A program made the translations under genes and the position numbers. Below are positions 24,865 to 33,551 of a DNA stretch of 64,000 nucleotides, piece after piece; the stretch's first letter is position 1; every line of letters begins with the position of its first letter. The stretch is taken from the NCBI RefSeq assembly GCF_001580045.1, contig NZ_LSZP01000003.1:1-64000 (forward strand), given 5' to 3'. This DNA is from Cephaloticoccus capnophilus. GTDB taxonomy: Bacteria > Verrucomicrobiota > Verrucomicrobiia > Opitutales > Opitutaceae. A model generated the notes under the pieces. That model saw only the letters and a program-made list of their open reading frames with translations, was not told the origin of the DNA and did not search any database.

Positions 24865-26526
24865 ATGCTCCAATCGTTGCGGATCCAAAACCTAGCCCTT
24901 CTGGAAGAGGTCGAGCTCGACTTCGAAGCGGGGTTCACGGCGGTCACGGGTGAGACTGGCGCGGGCAAGAGTATCCTGATTGGCGCGTTGAGTCTGCTCG
25001 CGGGGCAGCGTGCGGATAAGACGATGATTCGGCAGGGCGCGGAGGCACTCGTCGTTGAAGCGAGTTTGTTTTTCGCAGACTCGGAGCGCGTAGACGCAGT
25101 GCTCATGGAGTTGGAGCTGCCGATTTGCGAGGAGGGCGTGTTGATTTTGCGGCGTAGTTTGCCGCGTGAGAAGGCGCCCAAGATTACCATTAACGGCAGC
25201 CTCGCGACGCTCAGTGCGCTGCAGCAGTTGGGCGAACTGTGGATTGATTTTCACGGGCCGAGTGAGCCGCGCCGTTTGCTCAAGGAGAGTTGCCAACTGG
25301 AGTTACTCGACCTGTACGGACGCTGCGGGCCTGCGCTGGAAACCTACCAGAGGCGCTACCGCGCGTGGCGGGAAGCGGAGGCGGCGGTCGAGCGCTTGCA
25401 AGCTCAGCGGCGCGCTTCGCCCGAGCAACTTGAGTTTTTGCAAAGTCAGCTCGCGCGGATGGAGGCGCTCGACTTGAGCGAGGAGGCGATTGGGGCCTTG
25501 GAGCGCGATTTTACGCGGATGAGTCAGGTGCAAGAATTGACCGAGCTTGCGGGGCGGCTGGTCGAGGGGCTTTCGGGGGAGGAGGGCGTTGAATCGCGGT
25601 TGGCGGCGGTGCTGGCGGACGCGCGGCGCTTGCGCGAGATGGATAGCGAGAGCGCGACACTGGCGGAGCGATTGAGCAGCGCGGCGATTGAGCTGGCGGA
25701 TGTGGCGAGCGAGGCGAGTGCGTTGCTCGAGGGGCTACAGTTTGACCCGCAAGAGGCGCAGCAAGTGCAAGACAACATGAGTGCATGGCTGGACTTGAAG
25801 CGGCGGCACGGCGGGGACCTCGATGCGGTGATCGCGGCGCGCGGCGAGATGCAGCGGCAGCTTGACGAGCAGGGAGACATTGAGGGCGCGCTGCTCCGCG
25901 CGGAGACGGCGCGGGATGCCGCGTTGCGCGAGGCACAGGCCGCGGCGGCGGTGTTGCGTGTGCAGCGAGAGAAAGCGGCGACTGGGCTGGGCGAGGTTGC
26001 CGCCGGAGCGATCGCGCAGCTCGGTTTCGCCAAGTCGGAGTTTCGGATTTGCATCGTGCCGAAAGAGCTCGGGCCGCAGGGCGATTGCGGTGTGGAGTTT
26101 TTGTTTTCGCCCAACGTGGGTGAGGCTGCGTTGCCGCTTAACCGAGTCGCTTCGAGCGGCGAGTTGGCTCGGGTGATGCTTGCGCTAAAAACGCTTTTGG
26201 CGGACCTCGACCGTGTGCCGCTGCTCGTGTTCGACGAAATCGACGCCAATGTGGGCGGTGAGATTGGCGCGATTGTGGGGCAAAAGCTGGCGCAGATCGC
26301 CCAGACTCACCAGGTGCTTTGCCTGACGCATTTCCCGCAAGTGGCTGCGCAAGCGCGTCGCCACTTGCTCGTTGAGAAAGACCAAACGCAGTCGCGTGCA
26401 GTGGTGCGGATTAGAGGGATTGAGGGCGAGCGGGAAGCCCGACTGGGCGAGCTGGCGCGAATGCTCGGCGATCGAAACGCGGCGAGCGCGTTGGCGCACG
26501 CGCAGAGGCTGCTAGACTTAGCCTGA
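24865..26526 (+). CDS. recN: DNA repair protein RecN
   Basis: This 553-residue SMC-like ATPase starts MLQSLRIQNLALLEEVELDF, with Walker A GETGAGKS near residue 29. A long coiled-coil middle (about residues 150-360, rich in Glu/Arg/Ala) precedes the ABC signature region (LNRVASSGELARVMLALKTL), Walker B LLVFDEIDANVGG and the H-loop LCLTHFPQVAAQA. It acts in double-strand-break repair. An in-frame start 27 codons upstream gives an implausible extension, so the ATG at 24865 is chosen. Confidence 0.95.
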   Translation: MLQSLRIQNLALLEEVELDFEAGFTAVTGETGAGKSILIGALSLLAGQRADKTMIRQGAEALVVEASLFFADSERVDAVLMELELPICEEGVLILRRSLPREKAPKITINGSLATLSALQQLGELWIDFHGPSEPRRLLKESCQLELLDLYGRCGPALETYQRRYRAWREAEAAVERLQAQRRASPEQLEFLQSQLARMEALDLSEEAIGALERDFTRMSQVQELTELAGRLVEGLSGEEGVESRLAAVLADARRLREMDSESATLAERLSSAAIELADVASEASALLEGLQFDPQEAQQVQDNMSAWLDLKRRHGGDLDAVIAARGEMQRQLDEQGDIEGALLRAETARDAALREAQAAAAVLRVQREKAATGLGEVAAGAIAQLGFAKSEFRICIVPKELGPQGDCGVEFLFSPNVGEAALPLNRVASSGELARVMLALKTLLADLDRVPLLVFDEIDANVGGEIGAIVGQKLAQIAQTHQVLCLTHFPQVAAQARRHLLVEKDQTQSRAVVRIRGIEGEREARLGELARMLGDRNAASALAHAQRLLDLA

Positions 26527-26562
26527 AGTAACGCAGCAACCAGCGGCGCGGCGGTGCCGGCA

Positions 26563-26587
26563 GGGTCCTGACGTAGGGCCCTTTTAT
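26563..26587 (+). terminator. Rho-independent terminator after recN
   Basis: GGGTCCT / AGGGCCC forms a 7-bp stem (one T-G wobble) with loop GACGT, followed by ttttatt. It lies between convergent recN and ccsA and is oriented for recN. No T-tract supports use in the other direction. Confidence 0.8.
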
Positions 26588-26598
26588 TCGTGGCGCAC

Positions 26599-28455
26599 TT
26601 ATTGGTGCGCTGTCTTTTGAGGCGAGATTGGGCGCAGGAGGGCGAGGGCGATTGCGGCGAGTTGGCTTATGACGAAGGCCGAGAGCCACCAAAAGGCCGC
26701 GTCCATAAAGCCGTAGCTGTGTAGGCCTACGCCGAGCATGTTGGTGCCGAACCAGCTCCACGCCGTGACGATGTTGCCAAAGACGGCGAGGCACATGAGG
26801 CCGCGTTGGCGGACGAGCCCGCCCCAGCGGGCATGCAGGATAATCGCGTTCCAAATTACGATAATTAGCGCTCCGTTTTCTTTCGGATCCCAGCCCCAGA
26901 AGCGTCCCCAACTTTGGTCGGCCCAGATACCGCCGAGGACGGTGCCGACGAGGCTAAAGAGTGTGGCGAAGCAGACGATGCCGTAGACCATCCGTGAGAG
27001 TGCGGCGGCGGTTGGACGATCGAGTGAGCGGGTGAAGCATCCGCGCAGGATGTAGATGAGTGCCAAAAAGCCCGCGAGGAAGGTGGCCGAGTAGCCGATT
27101 GTGATAATGATGACGTGGGTCGCTAACCAGAAGTTGGAGTCGAGGACGGCGCGCATCATTTCGAGCGTGTCGCCGCCGAGCGAGAGGTGGTGCGCGATTA
27201 GTAGCGTGCTAAAGCCGATGAGCCCGGCGGCGACGCTGCCTATCGCGTTTTTGTAAAGCGCTTCGAGGACGAGGCAGAGGAGCACCGCGCCCCAACCGAC
27301 GAAGAGCGCGGAGGAGTAGAGGTTGGTGACGGGCGGGCGACCTTCGAGCCACATGCGTGTGGCGATGCCCGCACTGGTTGCGATGAAGGCGCAGAGGATG
27401 AGCCAAAAGGCGGTGCGGCCCAGCACGTCTGGCCATTTGAGCCAGGAGAAAATGGCGAGGACAAAGGCGAGCACGTAGAGCAGCATGCTGCGGTAGAAGG
27501 GGGCGGCTGCGTTAAAGCGCGCCTCGGTGTCGGTTTTGCGTAGCTCGGGTGCGAACTGCGTTTGAAGTTGGTCGCGGTAGAGCCGGACGATTTCGTTAAA
27601 CTGCGCGTGCTTTTGTCCGCGCCAAGCTTGGGCAAGGCCCGCGTAAGCGAGCACGTTGTGGTCGACTAGGCCGGTTTCAAAGGTGCCGAGCAGGGCTGCG
27701 CCCGTCGTGCGCCAGTCGGCGTGTGATGAGTCGTTTGCGCTGCCGCTCGGCGGCGGGATGGGCCGGAGTGTAGAGGCAGTCGAGAGCGTGTCGAAGCGTG
27801 TGCCGAGCGCGAGCATGGCGTTAAATGCGGCTTCGTCATAGGGCTCGTTTTGCTGGCGTGCGCGCACGGCGGCGACCCCAGCGGGGAGGTTTTGTTGGAA
27901 GTTGAGCAGTTCGCCTAGGAAGTCCGCGCTATCGGGTGGGGCGAGCGTGTGCTTGAGTTCGTGATACAGGTTGAGGTTGAGGTGGAGCTGGATGACGGCG
28001 CGTTGGAAGGCGCTGCGTGCAGCGGTGTCGGTTTGCTGCGCGAGTTGCGACTGGCGCATGAGTTCGGGGAAACCGCCGCTGAGTTGGACGAAGGAGAAGC
28101 GTTTGCCGCTGTCTCCGTCTTCGGGGCGTAGGTTGAAGAGCGTGAGCACTTCGGGGTGCACGACTTCGAAGGTGCGCATCCGGTCGGCGCGCGCGGGATC
28201 GAAAAACACGGTGGCGAGCCAGGCCGTGGGCGCGAGCGTCGCGCCGGAGCCGCTCTGCACGCGTTGGCGGCCTTGGAGCTGGAGGAGCGAGCTGCGGGCG
28301 ACGGTATCGAGTGGCTTGATACGGCCGTTGGCGAGGATGGGGAGCCGACCAAAGCCTTCGAGGTCGAGCTGCTTGTCCGCGCGGTGGTCGCGCAGGGTGT
28401 TTGCGAGCCAGAGTATGGCGAGCGCGAGGACGAGGAGCGGGAGCGCGCGTTTCAT
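26599..28455 (-). CDS. ccsA: Cytochrome c biogenesis protein CcsA
   Basis: This 618-residue multi-span protein of System II cytochrome c assembly has an N-terminal anchor and a large periplasmic region (about residues 25-320). It is followed by eight or so membrane helices with the heme-handling tryptophan motif WGRFWGWDPKENGALIIVIW near residue 517 and conserved His residues on flanking helices (LIAHHLSL, HARWGG). It delivers heme to apocytochromes with ResB. Its start overlaps the resB stop by one base. The long soluble insertion is larger than in classic CcsA but typical of PVC-group versions as I recall. Confidence 0.9.
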   Translation of the reverse strand: MKRALPLLVLALAILWLANTLRDHRADKQLDLEGFGRLPILANGRIKPLDTVARSSLLQLQGRQRVQSGSGATLAPTAWLATVFFDPARADRMRTFEVVHPEVLTLFNLRPEDGDSGKRFSFVQLSGGFPELMRQSQLAQQTDTAARSAFQRAVIQLHLNLNLYHELKHTLAPPDSADFLGELLNFQQNLPAGVAAVRARQQNEPYDEAAFNAMLALGTRFDTLSTASTLRPIPPPSGSANDSSHADWRTTGAALLGTFETGLVDHNVLAYAGLAQAWRGQKHAQFNEIVRLYRDQLQTQFAPELRKTDTEARFNAAAPFYRSMLLYVLAFVLAIFSWLKWPDVLGRTAFWLILCAFIATSAGIATRMWLEGRPPVTNLYSSALFVGWGAVLLCLVLEALYKNAIGSVAAGLIGFSTLLIAHHLSLGGDTLEMMRAVLDSNFWLATHVIIITIGYSATFLAGFLALIYILRGCFTRSLDRPTAAALSRMVYGIVCFATLFSLVGTVLGGIWADQSWGRFWGWDPKENGALIIVIWNAIILHARWGGLVRQRGLMCLAVFGNIVTAWSWFGTNMLGVGLHSYGFMDAAFWWLSAFVISQLAAIALALLRPISPQKTAHQ

Positions 28456-29729
28456 TAGCGGGTCCTCCTTGGCTTGGCGGTTTTAGCGGGCGGCGGCTGT
28501 GCGGATGCGCTCGTTGCGACTGCGGCCGTCGCCGTTGCGGTTGCAGCCGTGAGGCTTCGTTTTTTGGTAAAGCCAAAAAGCGAGATGCCGAATTGGATGA
28601 GGAGCCCGGCCATCATCAAAATGCAGGACACATAGGGGAGCATCCAACTGGGGTTTTTCACGACTTGGAGGACGGAGTAGCCGCTGGCGCTATCCATTTG
28701 GTATTGGTAAAAGGTGAGGCCGCCGTAGCGAAGCGGGTTATTCATGTAGATGAGGACTTCGCGGTCGGCTTGTGCGCCGGCCTCACTGAGCCGCACGCGG
28801 CTGGAGAAGTTTTTGGGAATTTCGGTGCCTGGGTAAACGTCGTGCCGGAGTTCGAGCAGTTTTAGGGAAAAGGGTTTGTAGTTGCGCGCGAAGCGAAGCG
28901 AGAGCTCGAAGCTGCGCCCCGCGTACTCAAAAGGCTGCGGGCGCACAAAGGGATGTGCGGAGAGTAGCCAAGTGCCGAGCGAGCCGTCCGGGCCGATTAG
29001 CTCCACGACTGCAGCGGAGAGGTTGCTTTGGTCTTGGCGGTAGCTGAGCGGCAGCGGGATAACCGTAAAATCGCGGCCAAAGCCCATCGTCGTTGGCGGG
29101 ACGCTCGGTGCGTTCGGCGGGACTTGGTCGCGGGTTTGCGGGATGGCGTTGGGGTAGTAGTCGCGGACGACGAGGCGGAAGGGGAGCTTCGGGTGTTGGA
29201 CTTCGGCCCTACCGCTTTTCCCGCCGCGCTTTGCGAGGAGTCGGTCGGGCAGGATTACCACGTCGTCGTAGTCGGGATGCGTCGTGTCGATTATGGCGAG
29301 TTCTTGGTCTCGGAAGCTTTCGGAGTAGTTTTTCTCTACCCCCTCATCGAGCCGGAGTTGGTAGTCTTGTTGCCAAAGGCCGGTGAACAGCTCGCCGAGG
29401 AGTAGCAGGATGAGCCCGCTGTGGGTGAGCTGGATGCCGCTTTTGCCCCAAGTGAAACGGAACCGATACAGATGAGAAAAGATGAGATTTAGCAGGAGCA
29501 GTCCGCCGATGAAATAGCCGCCCGGGAAAACGGGCACGGGAATCTCCGTGCCGGGGATTTTTTTGAGGACGAAGAAGGTTTTAAAAAATTGCTCCTGAAC
29601 CCCCCAGATCCCGAGTTCGACCTGCGCGAGCGTCGCCCAAAAAATCAGGACAATCGAAAGCGCAAGCAGCACGACGGTGAGCTTCAGCGAGGTGAAAAAC
29701 TTTATGAACTCGTCCCAGTTTTCGCGCAT
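28455..29729 (-). CDS. resB: ResB-like cytochrome c biogenesis protein
   Basis: This 424-residue protein has N-terminal membrane helices (FFTSLKLTVVLLALSIVLIFW, a typical ResB opening; GGYFIGGLLLLNLIFSHLYR; SGLILLLLGELFTGL). A large periplasmic domain and a C-terminal helix (MLPYVSCILMMAGLLIQFGI) precede an Ala/Lys-rich tail. The motif RYGGLTFYQYQMDSASGYSV before the last helix is characteristic of the ResB family. It works with CcsA, which is encoded immediately downstream with overlapping start and stop codons. Confidence 0.9.
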   Translation of the reverse strand: MRENWDEFIKFFTSLKLTVVLLALSIVLIFWATLAQVELGIWGVQEQFFKTFFVLKKIPGTEIPVPVFPGGYFIGGLLLLNLIFSHLYRFRFTWGKSGIQLTHSGLILLLLGELFTGLWQQDYQLRLDEGVEKNYSESFRDQELAIIDTTHPDYDDVVILPDRLLAKRGGKSGRAEVQHPKLPFRLVVRDYYPNAIPQTRDQVPPNAPSVPPTTMGFGRDFTVIPLPLSYRQDQSNLSAAVVELIGPDGSLGTWLLSAHPFVRPQPFEYAGRSFELSLRFARNYKPFSLKLLELRHDVYPGTEIPKNFSSRVRLSEAGAQADREVLIYMNNPLRYGGLTFYQYQMDSASGYSVLQVVKNPSWMLPYVSCILMMAGLLIQFGISLFGFTKKRSLTAATATATAAVATSASAQPPPAKTAKPRRTR

Positions 29730-29816
29730 GGTTTTCGAGGGAGGGGAAGGGGGGCGGTAGTGGAGTGGCGGAATGCCGGAGAGGGGCAGGGCTTTGGGCG
29801 GCGAGTGAGTGGGCCC

Positions 29817-30491
29817 TTAGCGCGGCTGGATGGTTTTGAGAAACTCCAGAAACGCGGGCTTCTCGGCGGAGATGAGCGCGGGCGCACCGGTGAGCTTGAA
29901 GAACCAAGTGTGCCCGTCGTGCTCGGTGTAGGCGGCGAGGGTGGCTTGCGCGGGTGAGCTTTGGGCGTTGGTCATTTCGACGAGCTTAAAGTCGCGCGGC
30001 TTTCGTTCGCCCTCTTGTCCCTCTGGCCCGTCGATGCGCAGCCGTTGGAGTTCGGTGGCGAGCGTGTCGGCGGAAATGGGGTTTAGGCCGATTTGGCCGC
30101 GCCAGCGGTTGATGTTGGCAAGGTCGCCGCCGACATCGCCCGGAAAGGCCGTGATGGTGAGCTCGGCGGTCGAGCTGTCGTCTGCACGCGTGAGGCGATA
30201 GCCGGCGACTCGCATGGCCACGGGCGGGAGCGGAGCCCAGCTTTCGGGAGCGGTCCAGCGCAGCGCGGCATCGGCCGCACTGGCGGCGGGGATAGCGGGT
30301 TGCGCGGTGGGGTTAGCATTGGGCCCGGCTCCGGCATTCGCGGCGGCCATTCCTCCGGGCATCTCAAAAGAGAGCGGGGGTAGCGGGGCTTCCTTGGGCA
30401 CGCGGTAGGATTGGACCTTGGCCTCTCGACACCCTGAGAAAAACAGGAGCAAGCCTGTGGAAGCGAATAAACTGGCGCGGACAAAACGCAT
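29817..30491 (-). CDS. Putative lipoprotein of the cytochrome c assembly cluster
   Basis: This 224-residue protein has a lipoprotein signal peptide (LLLFFSGCREA, lipobox Cys near residue 21), an Ala/Pro-rich linker to about residue 75 and a globular domain. The domain begins LRWTAPESWAPLPPVAMRVA and ends in GHTWFFKLTGAPALISAEK. Similar proteins occur in Planctomycetes and Verrucomicrobia, often near ccsA/resB as far as I recall. No activity is known to me. It is 87 bp upstream of resB on the same strand, so a role in envelope redox or cytochrome maturation is suggested by context only. Confidence 0.7.
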   Translation of the reverse strand: MRFVRASLFASTGLLLFFSGCREAKVQSYRVPKEAPLPPLSFEMPGGMAAANAGAGPNANPTAQPAIPAASAADAALRWTAPESWAPLPPVAMRVAGYRLTRADDSSTAELTITAFPGDVGGDLANINRWRGQIGLNPISADTLATELQRLRIDGPEGQEGERKPRDFKLVEMTNAQSSPAQATLAAYTEHDGHTWFFKLTGAPALISAEKPAFLEFLKTIQPR

Positions 30492-30699
30492 GAAGGCCGA
30501 GAAAGCGCAGCTTATCCCGTGAGTTCAAATCCTTACTGTTAGCTATTAGGTGCAGGAGCCTCGCGTATTAGATGGTTTGCTCGCGTTGGGCGCTGCTCAG
30601 AAATGGGCGAGTGGGCAGCCTTGTTCATCAGTGCGGTCTCGGCGGTGGCGTAGCAGGTCTGCTCGGGACAGCCCGCTGTCGCTGCACTCCAGCACTCAA

Positions 30700-31698
30700 T
30701 CAAACGCGGTCCAGGAAGCTGAAGAGGTCGGGGGAGAGTTGGCCTTCACTGACTTTTGTGACGGTGCCGGTGAGCGTGATTTCCCAGTCGGGGGCGATGT
30801 TGATTTCGAGCGTGCCGCCGGGCATGTGCACGGTGACTTGGCTGTCAACGAGTCCGAGCCGGTGTGCGACGGCGGCGGCGGCACTGGAGCTAGTGCCCGA
30901 GGCGAGGGTGTAGCCTGCGCCGCGCTCCCAAATCTCGATGCGGATGTTTGCGCGGTCGATTACTTGCATGAACTGCACGTTAATCCGGTTCGGGAAAAGC
31001 GGGTGCGTCTCGATTTCTGGGCCGTAGCGGCGGGCGAGTTCTTCTGAGATTTCGGGCAGCGGGACGACGCAGTGAGGGTTTCCCACGCTGGCGGCGCAGA
31101 AGGAGAAGTGACGGTCGCGGCCAAGGTCGAGCGACTCGCCTAAGACGTCGCGGGATGGCCCTGCCACAGGGATTTCCGCGCTGGCAAAGGTGGCGCGGCC
31201 CATGCCGATGCACAGGCGCCATGCGGCGCGGTCGATAATCTCAACTCGCGCGAGGCCGCCGACTGTTTGGAGGGTGAAGGTGTCGCCTTGCACGAGTCCG
31301 TGTTCGGCGAGATAGCGGGCGAAAATCCGCAGCCCGTTTCCGGACTTTTCGGCTTCGGAACCGTCGGGGTTATAAATCCGCAGCATACGGGGGCGGCCAT
31401 TCGGGCGAGGCTGGGCGGCGTTGTCTTGTTTCGCCCGATCGCCCACTGCATCGGCTACGTTATCGAGCGTCTCGACGGGCCCCCAGAGGATGCCGTCGGA
31501 GCCGAGTCCGTAATGTCGGTGGCAGAGGAGGCGGACTTCGGCTTCGGACGGCGGGGCGGATCCCCACTTACTTGGCGTGCGGTCGTTGCCGGCAGGGCCA
31601 TCCAGCAGTTTGCAGGCACTCGTCGCCTGCGCGGGAAAATCGGCGGGGTTGAGGACGAGGTAGTCGTTTCCTAGGGCGTGATATTTGTAAAACTTCAC
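30700..31698 (-). CDS. dapF: Diaminopimelate epimerase-like protein lacking both catalytic cysteines
   Basis: This 332-residue protein has the two-domain DapF layout: start MKFYKYHALGNDYLVLN, NPDGSEAEKSGNGLRIFARY in the first half and ERGAGYTLASGTSSSAAAAV in the second. In characterised DapF the two catalytic thiols sit in CGNG and CGTG. Here both are Ser (AAG-TCC-GGA and GCC-TCG-GGC codons, read directly). It may be a divergent epimerase, an inactive homologue or a racemase for another substrate. A true dapF elsewhere would be expected if meso-diaminopimelate is made. The start is GTG. The gene is longer than usual (about 275 residues) owing to inserts near residues 25-50 and 75-105. Confidence 0.8.
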   Translation of the reverse strand: MKFYKYHALGNDYLVLNPADFPAQATSACKLLDGPAGNDRTPSKWGSAPPSEAEVRLLCHRHYGLGSDGILWGPVETLDNVADAVGDRAKQDNAAQPRPNGRPRMLRIYNPDGSEAEKSGNGLRIFARYLAEHGLVQGDTFTLQTVGGLARVEIIDRAAWRLCIGMGRATFASAEIPVAGPSRDVLGESLDLGRDRHFSFCAASVGNPHCVVPLPEISEELARRYGPEIETHPLFPNRINVQFMQVIDRANIRIEIWERGAGYTLASGTSSSAAAAVAHRLGLVDSQVTVHMPGGTLEINIAPDWEITLTGTVTKVSEGQLSPDLFSFLDRV

Positions 31699-31764
31699 AG
31701 TTGGAGACTGGGTTATTTGGCGGGCGGTCCGACGGCGTTGTGCAGGACGAGCTTAGTCGCCGAG

Positions 31765-31796
31765 GCGGCCACGTTTGAAGCGAGAACAGACCCGGC
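31765..31796 (+). repeat. Dispersed 32-bp intergenic repeat, copy 3 (degenerate)
   Basis: It begins GCGGCCACGTTTGAAGCGAG and shares about 26 of 32 positions with copy 1. It lies between the dapF-like gene and the following conserved gene, again in non-coding DNA. Confidence 0.6.
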
Positions 31797-31817
31797 CCTT
31801 CGTTTGTGGTTCGGAGA

Positions 31818-33431
31818 TTAACTGGCGCCAACGAGCGTGCTGGGCTGCTGCGGAGCTTGGTAGTGGAAGAGTTGGCGGGCTTTGATGACGGCAGCGACGG
31901 AGTCGGGGACGAGGTTTTCCCAAGTCGGGTCTTGGTCTTGGATGCGGCGGAGGACTTCGCGCGAGAAGATGTGAAGGATGTCGGGGTTGTAGCCAGTGAG
32001 GCACTCAATGTAGCAGTTTTCGTAGAGGTGCGCGTAGAGGTTTCGCAGGTGCGGGGCGACTTGGATGTTTTGCGCGGTGACTGTCTCAATTTTGTGCGCC
32101 TCTGTTAGTCGCGCGTCGCGCGGTGTACTGCCGCTGCCATTTTGGCGCTCTCCCGTTGGCGGTGCGGCGGAGTCAGTGGTAGGCTCACTCGTTTGGCCGG
32201 TGGCGAGGTAGCATTCGTAGGGTTCTCGCAGCATCGGGTAGACGTAGAGTTTGACGGAGTGGCGGAAGAGCCGTCCGAGCGATTCGAGGATGCCGCCTTC
32301 GAGGTTTTCGTAGTATTTTTCGTTAAGAATTTCCAAGAGGTTGGTGATGCCCATGGCCATGCCGATCATCTCTTTGGTGTAGCGGCGGAAGTAGGCGGTG
32401 AGTCGGTAAAACTCGGAGTAGTTGGAGATGAGGACGGTGAAGCCGATGGCCCCGAGCAGGTCGACGCGCGAGAGGAAGTCGGCGGAGTCAAACTGGCCGT
32501 CAGCCAGCAGGTTGTGCACGGTGATTTCAGTGAGGACGATGAAGTCGCGGTCTTTGACGAGCGGCTCTTGGATAAACTGGGCGGCGGCACAGTGGAGCAT
32601 ATCGACGTTGACGTGGGTGACGGGGCGGAAGCTGCCGCGCTCCACGAGGATGGCTTTTTTGCGCAACACCTCGGAGGGCTGGAGGACGGATCCGCCGGGG
32701 CCAAACATGACAGCGTTGGTGAGTCCGTAGTGGACGAGGAGCAGCGAGGTGAGGCGGTTGTCGATGTGCGCAAACTCGGGGCCGCGAAACTCAAGCATGT
32801 CGATCTCGATCCGCGTGGGGCTGAGGTGGTCGAGGAGCGAGGCGGTGAATTTTTGCGGGTCGTTGCGGTAGTAGAAGGCGGCGTAGACGAGGTTGGTTCC
32901 GATGATGCCGAGGGCTTCTTGCTGGAGGACAGCTTCTGTGTCCGACATGCGGACGTGCAGGACGATCTCGCTGGGTTCGGCGCAGGGCGCAGGCTGGAAG
33001 CGGATGCCCATCCAGCCGTGTTGCTCGTTGGTGCCCGCGAAGTTTCGTGCAGAGACAGTGTCGGCAAAAACGAAGAATTGGGTCTTCGTGCCGCGCGATT
33101 CGGAGAGCCGTTCGCGCAAGAGCTCGAACTCATGGTCGAGCATCAGCAGGAGCCGTTCTTGGGAGACGTAGCGCGGGGCTTTCCCGTAGATGGCGTCGCT
33201 AAACGTCATGTCGTAGGCGGAGATCGTCTTGGCAACCGTGCCGGAGGCGCCTCCTGCTTGGAAAAATACGCGGGCGACTTCTTGGCCTGCGCCGATTTCG
33301 GCAAAGGTGCCGTATTTGGTCGCATCAAGGTTGATGCGCAGTGCCTTACGGTGAGTGGTGAGCAGGTCTTGGCTATCGGGGGACGCGGCCCCTTCCATCG
33401 GCATCGGGGTGTCGGGCGTAGGGCGACTCAT
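31818..33431 (-). CDS. Large conserved protein of unknown function
   Basis: This 537-residue protein contains a set of blocks I recognise from a widely conserved bacterial family (cyanobacteria, Planctomycetes, proteobacteria) with inconsistent database names. The blocks include KYGTFAEIGAGQEVARVFFQ, GGASGTVAKTISAYDMTFSD, FFVFADTVSARNF, HGWMGIRFQ, VDNRLTSL-type, VERGSFRPVTHVN, AQFIQEPLVKDRDFIVLTEI and TVLISNYSEFYRLTAYFRRY. No catalytic motif of a known enzyme is evident. A variable Ser/Thr/Gly-rich insert lies near residues 425-450. It is divergent from sppA. The strong conservation of Gly, Phe and Arg blocks suggests an enzyme or nucleotide-binding protein, but I assign no function. Confidence 0.8.
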   Translation of the reverse strand: MSRPTPDTPMPMEGAASPDSQDLLTTHRKALRINLDATKYGTFAEIGAGQEVARVFFQAGGASGTVAKTISAYDMTFSDAIYGKAPRYVSQERLLLMLDHEFELLRERLSESRGTKTQFFVFADTVSARNFAGTNEQHGWMGIRFQPAPCAEPSEIVLHVRMSDTEAVLQQEALGIIGTNLVYAAFYYRNDPQKFTASLLDHLSPTRIEIDMLEFRGPEFAHIDNRLTSLLLVHYGLTNAVMFGPGGSVLQPSEVLRKKAILVERGSFRPVTHVNVDMLHCAAAQFIQEPLVKDRDFIVLTEITVHNLLADGQFDSADFLSRVDLLGAIGFTVLISNYSEFYRLTAYFRRYTKEMIGMAMGITNLLEILNEKYYENLEGGILESLGRLFRHSVKLYVYPMLREPYECYLATGQTSEPTTDSAAPPTGERQNGSGSTPRDARLTEAHKIETVTAQNIQVAPHLRNLYAHLYENCYIECLTGYNPDILHIFSREVLRRIQDQDPTWENLVPDSVAAVIKARQLFHYQAPQQPSTLVGAS

Positions 33432-33551
33432 GTTGGCGCGAAGGGTGGGAGGCCGTGCCTATGACGCAACTGTTCCTGTGCGGAATGAACCGGTGCGCGT
33501 GCGCTCCTTTTTCTCGCCGCGTGGGCATTGAGGCCCACGCTGTGGCGGTTT

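Noticed and set aside
32142-33464. Plus-strand frame opposite the conserved 537-residue protein, and the similar frame opposite ahcY (51209-52294)
   Set aside because: The true genes have conserved blocks; these are complements without motif content.
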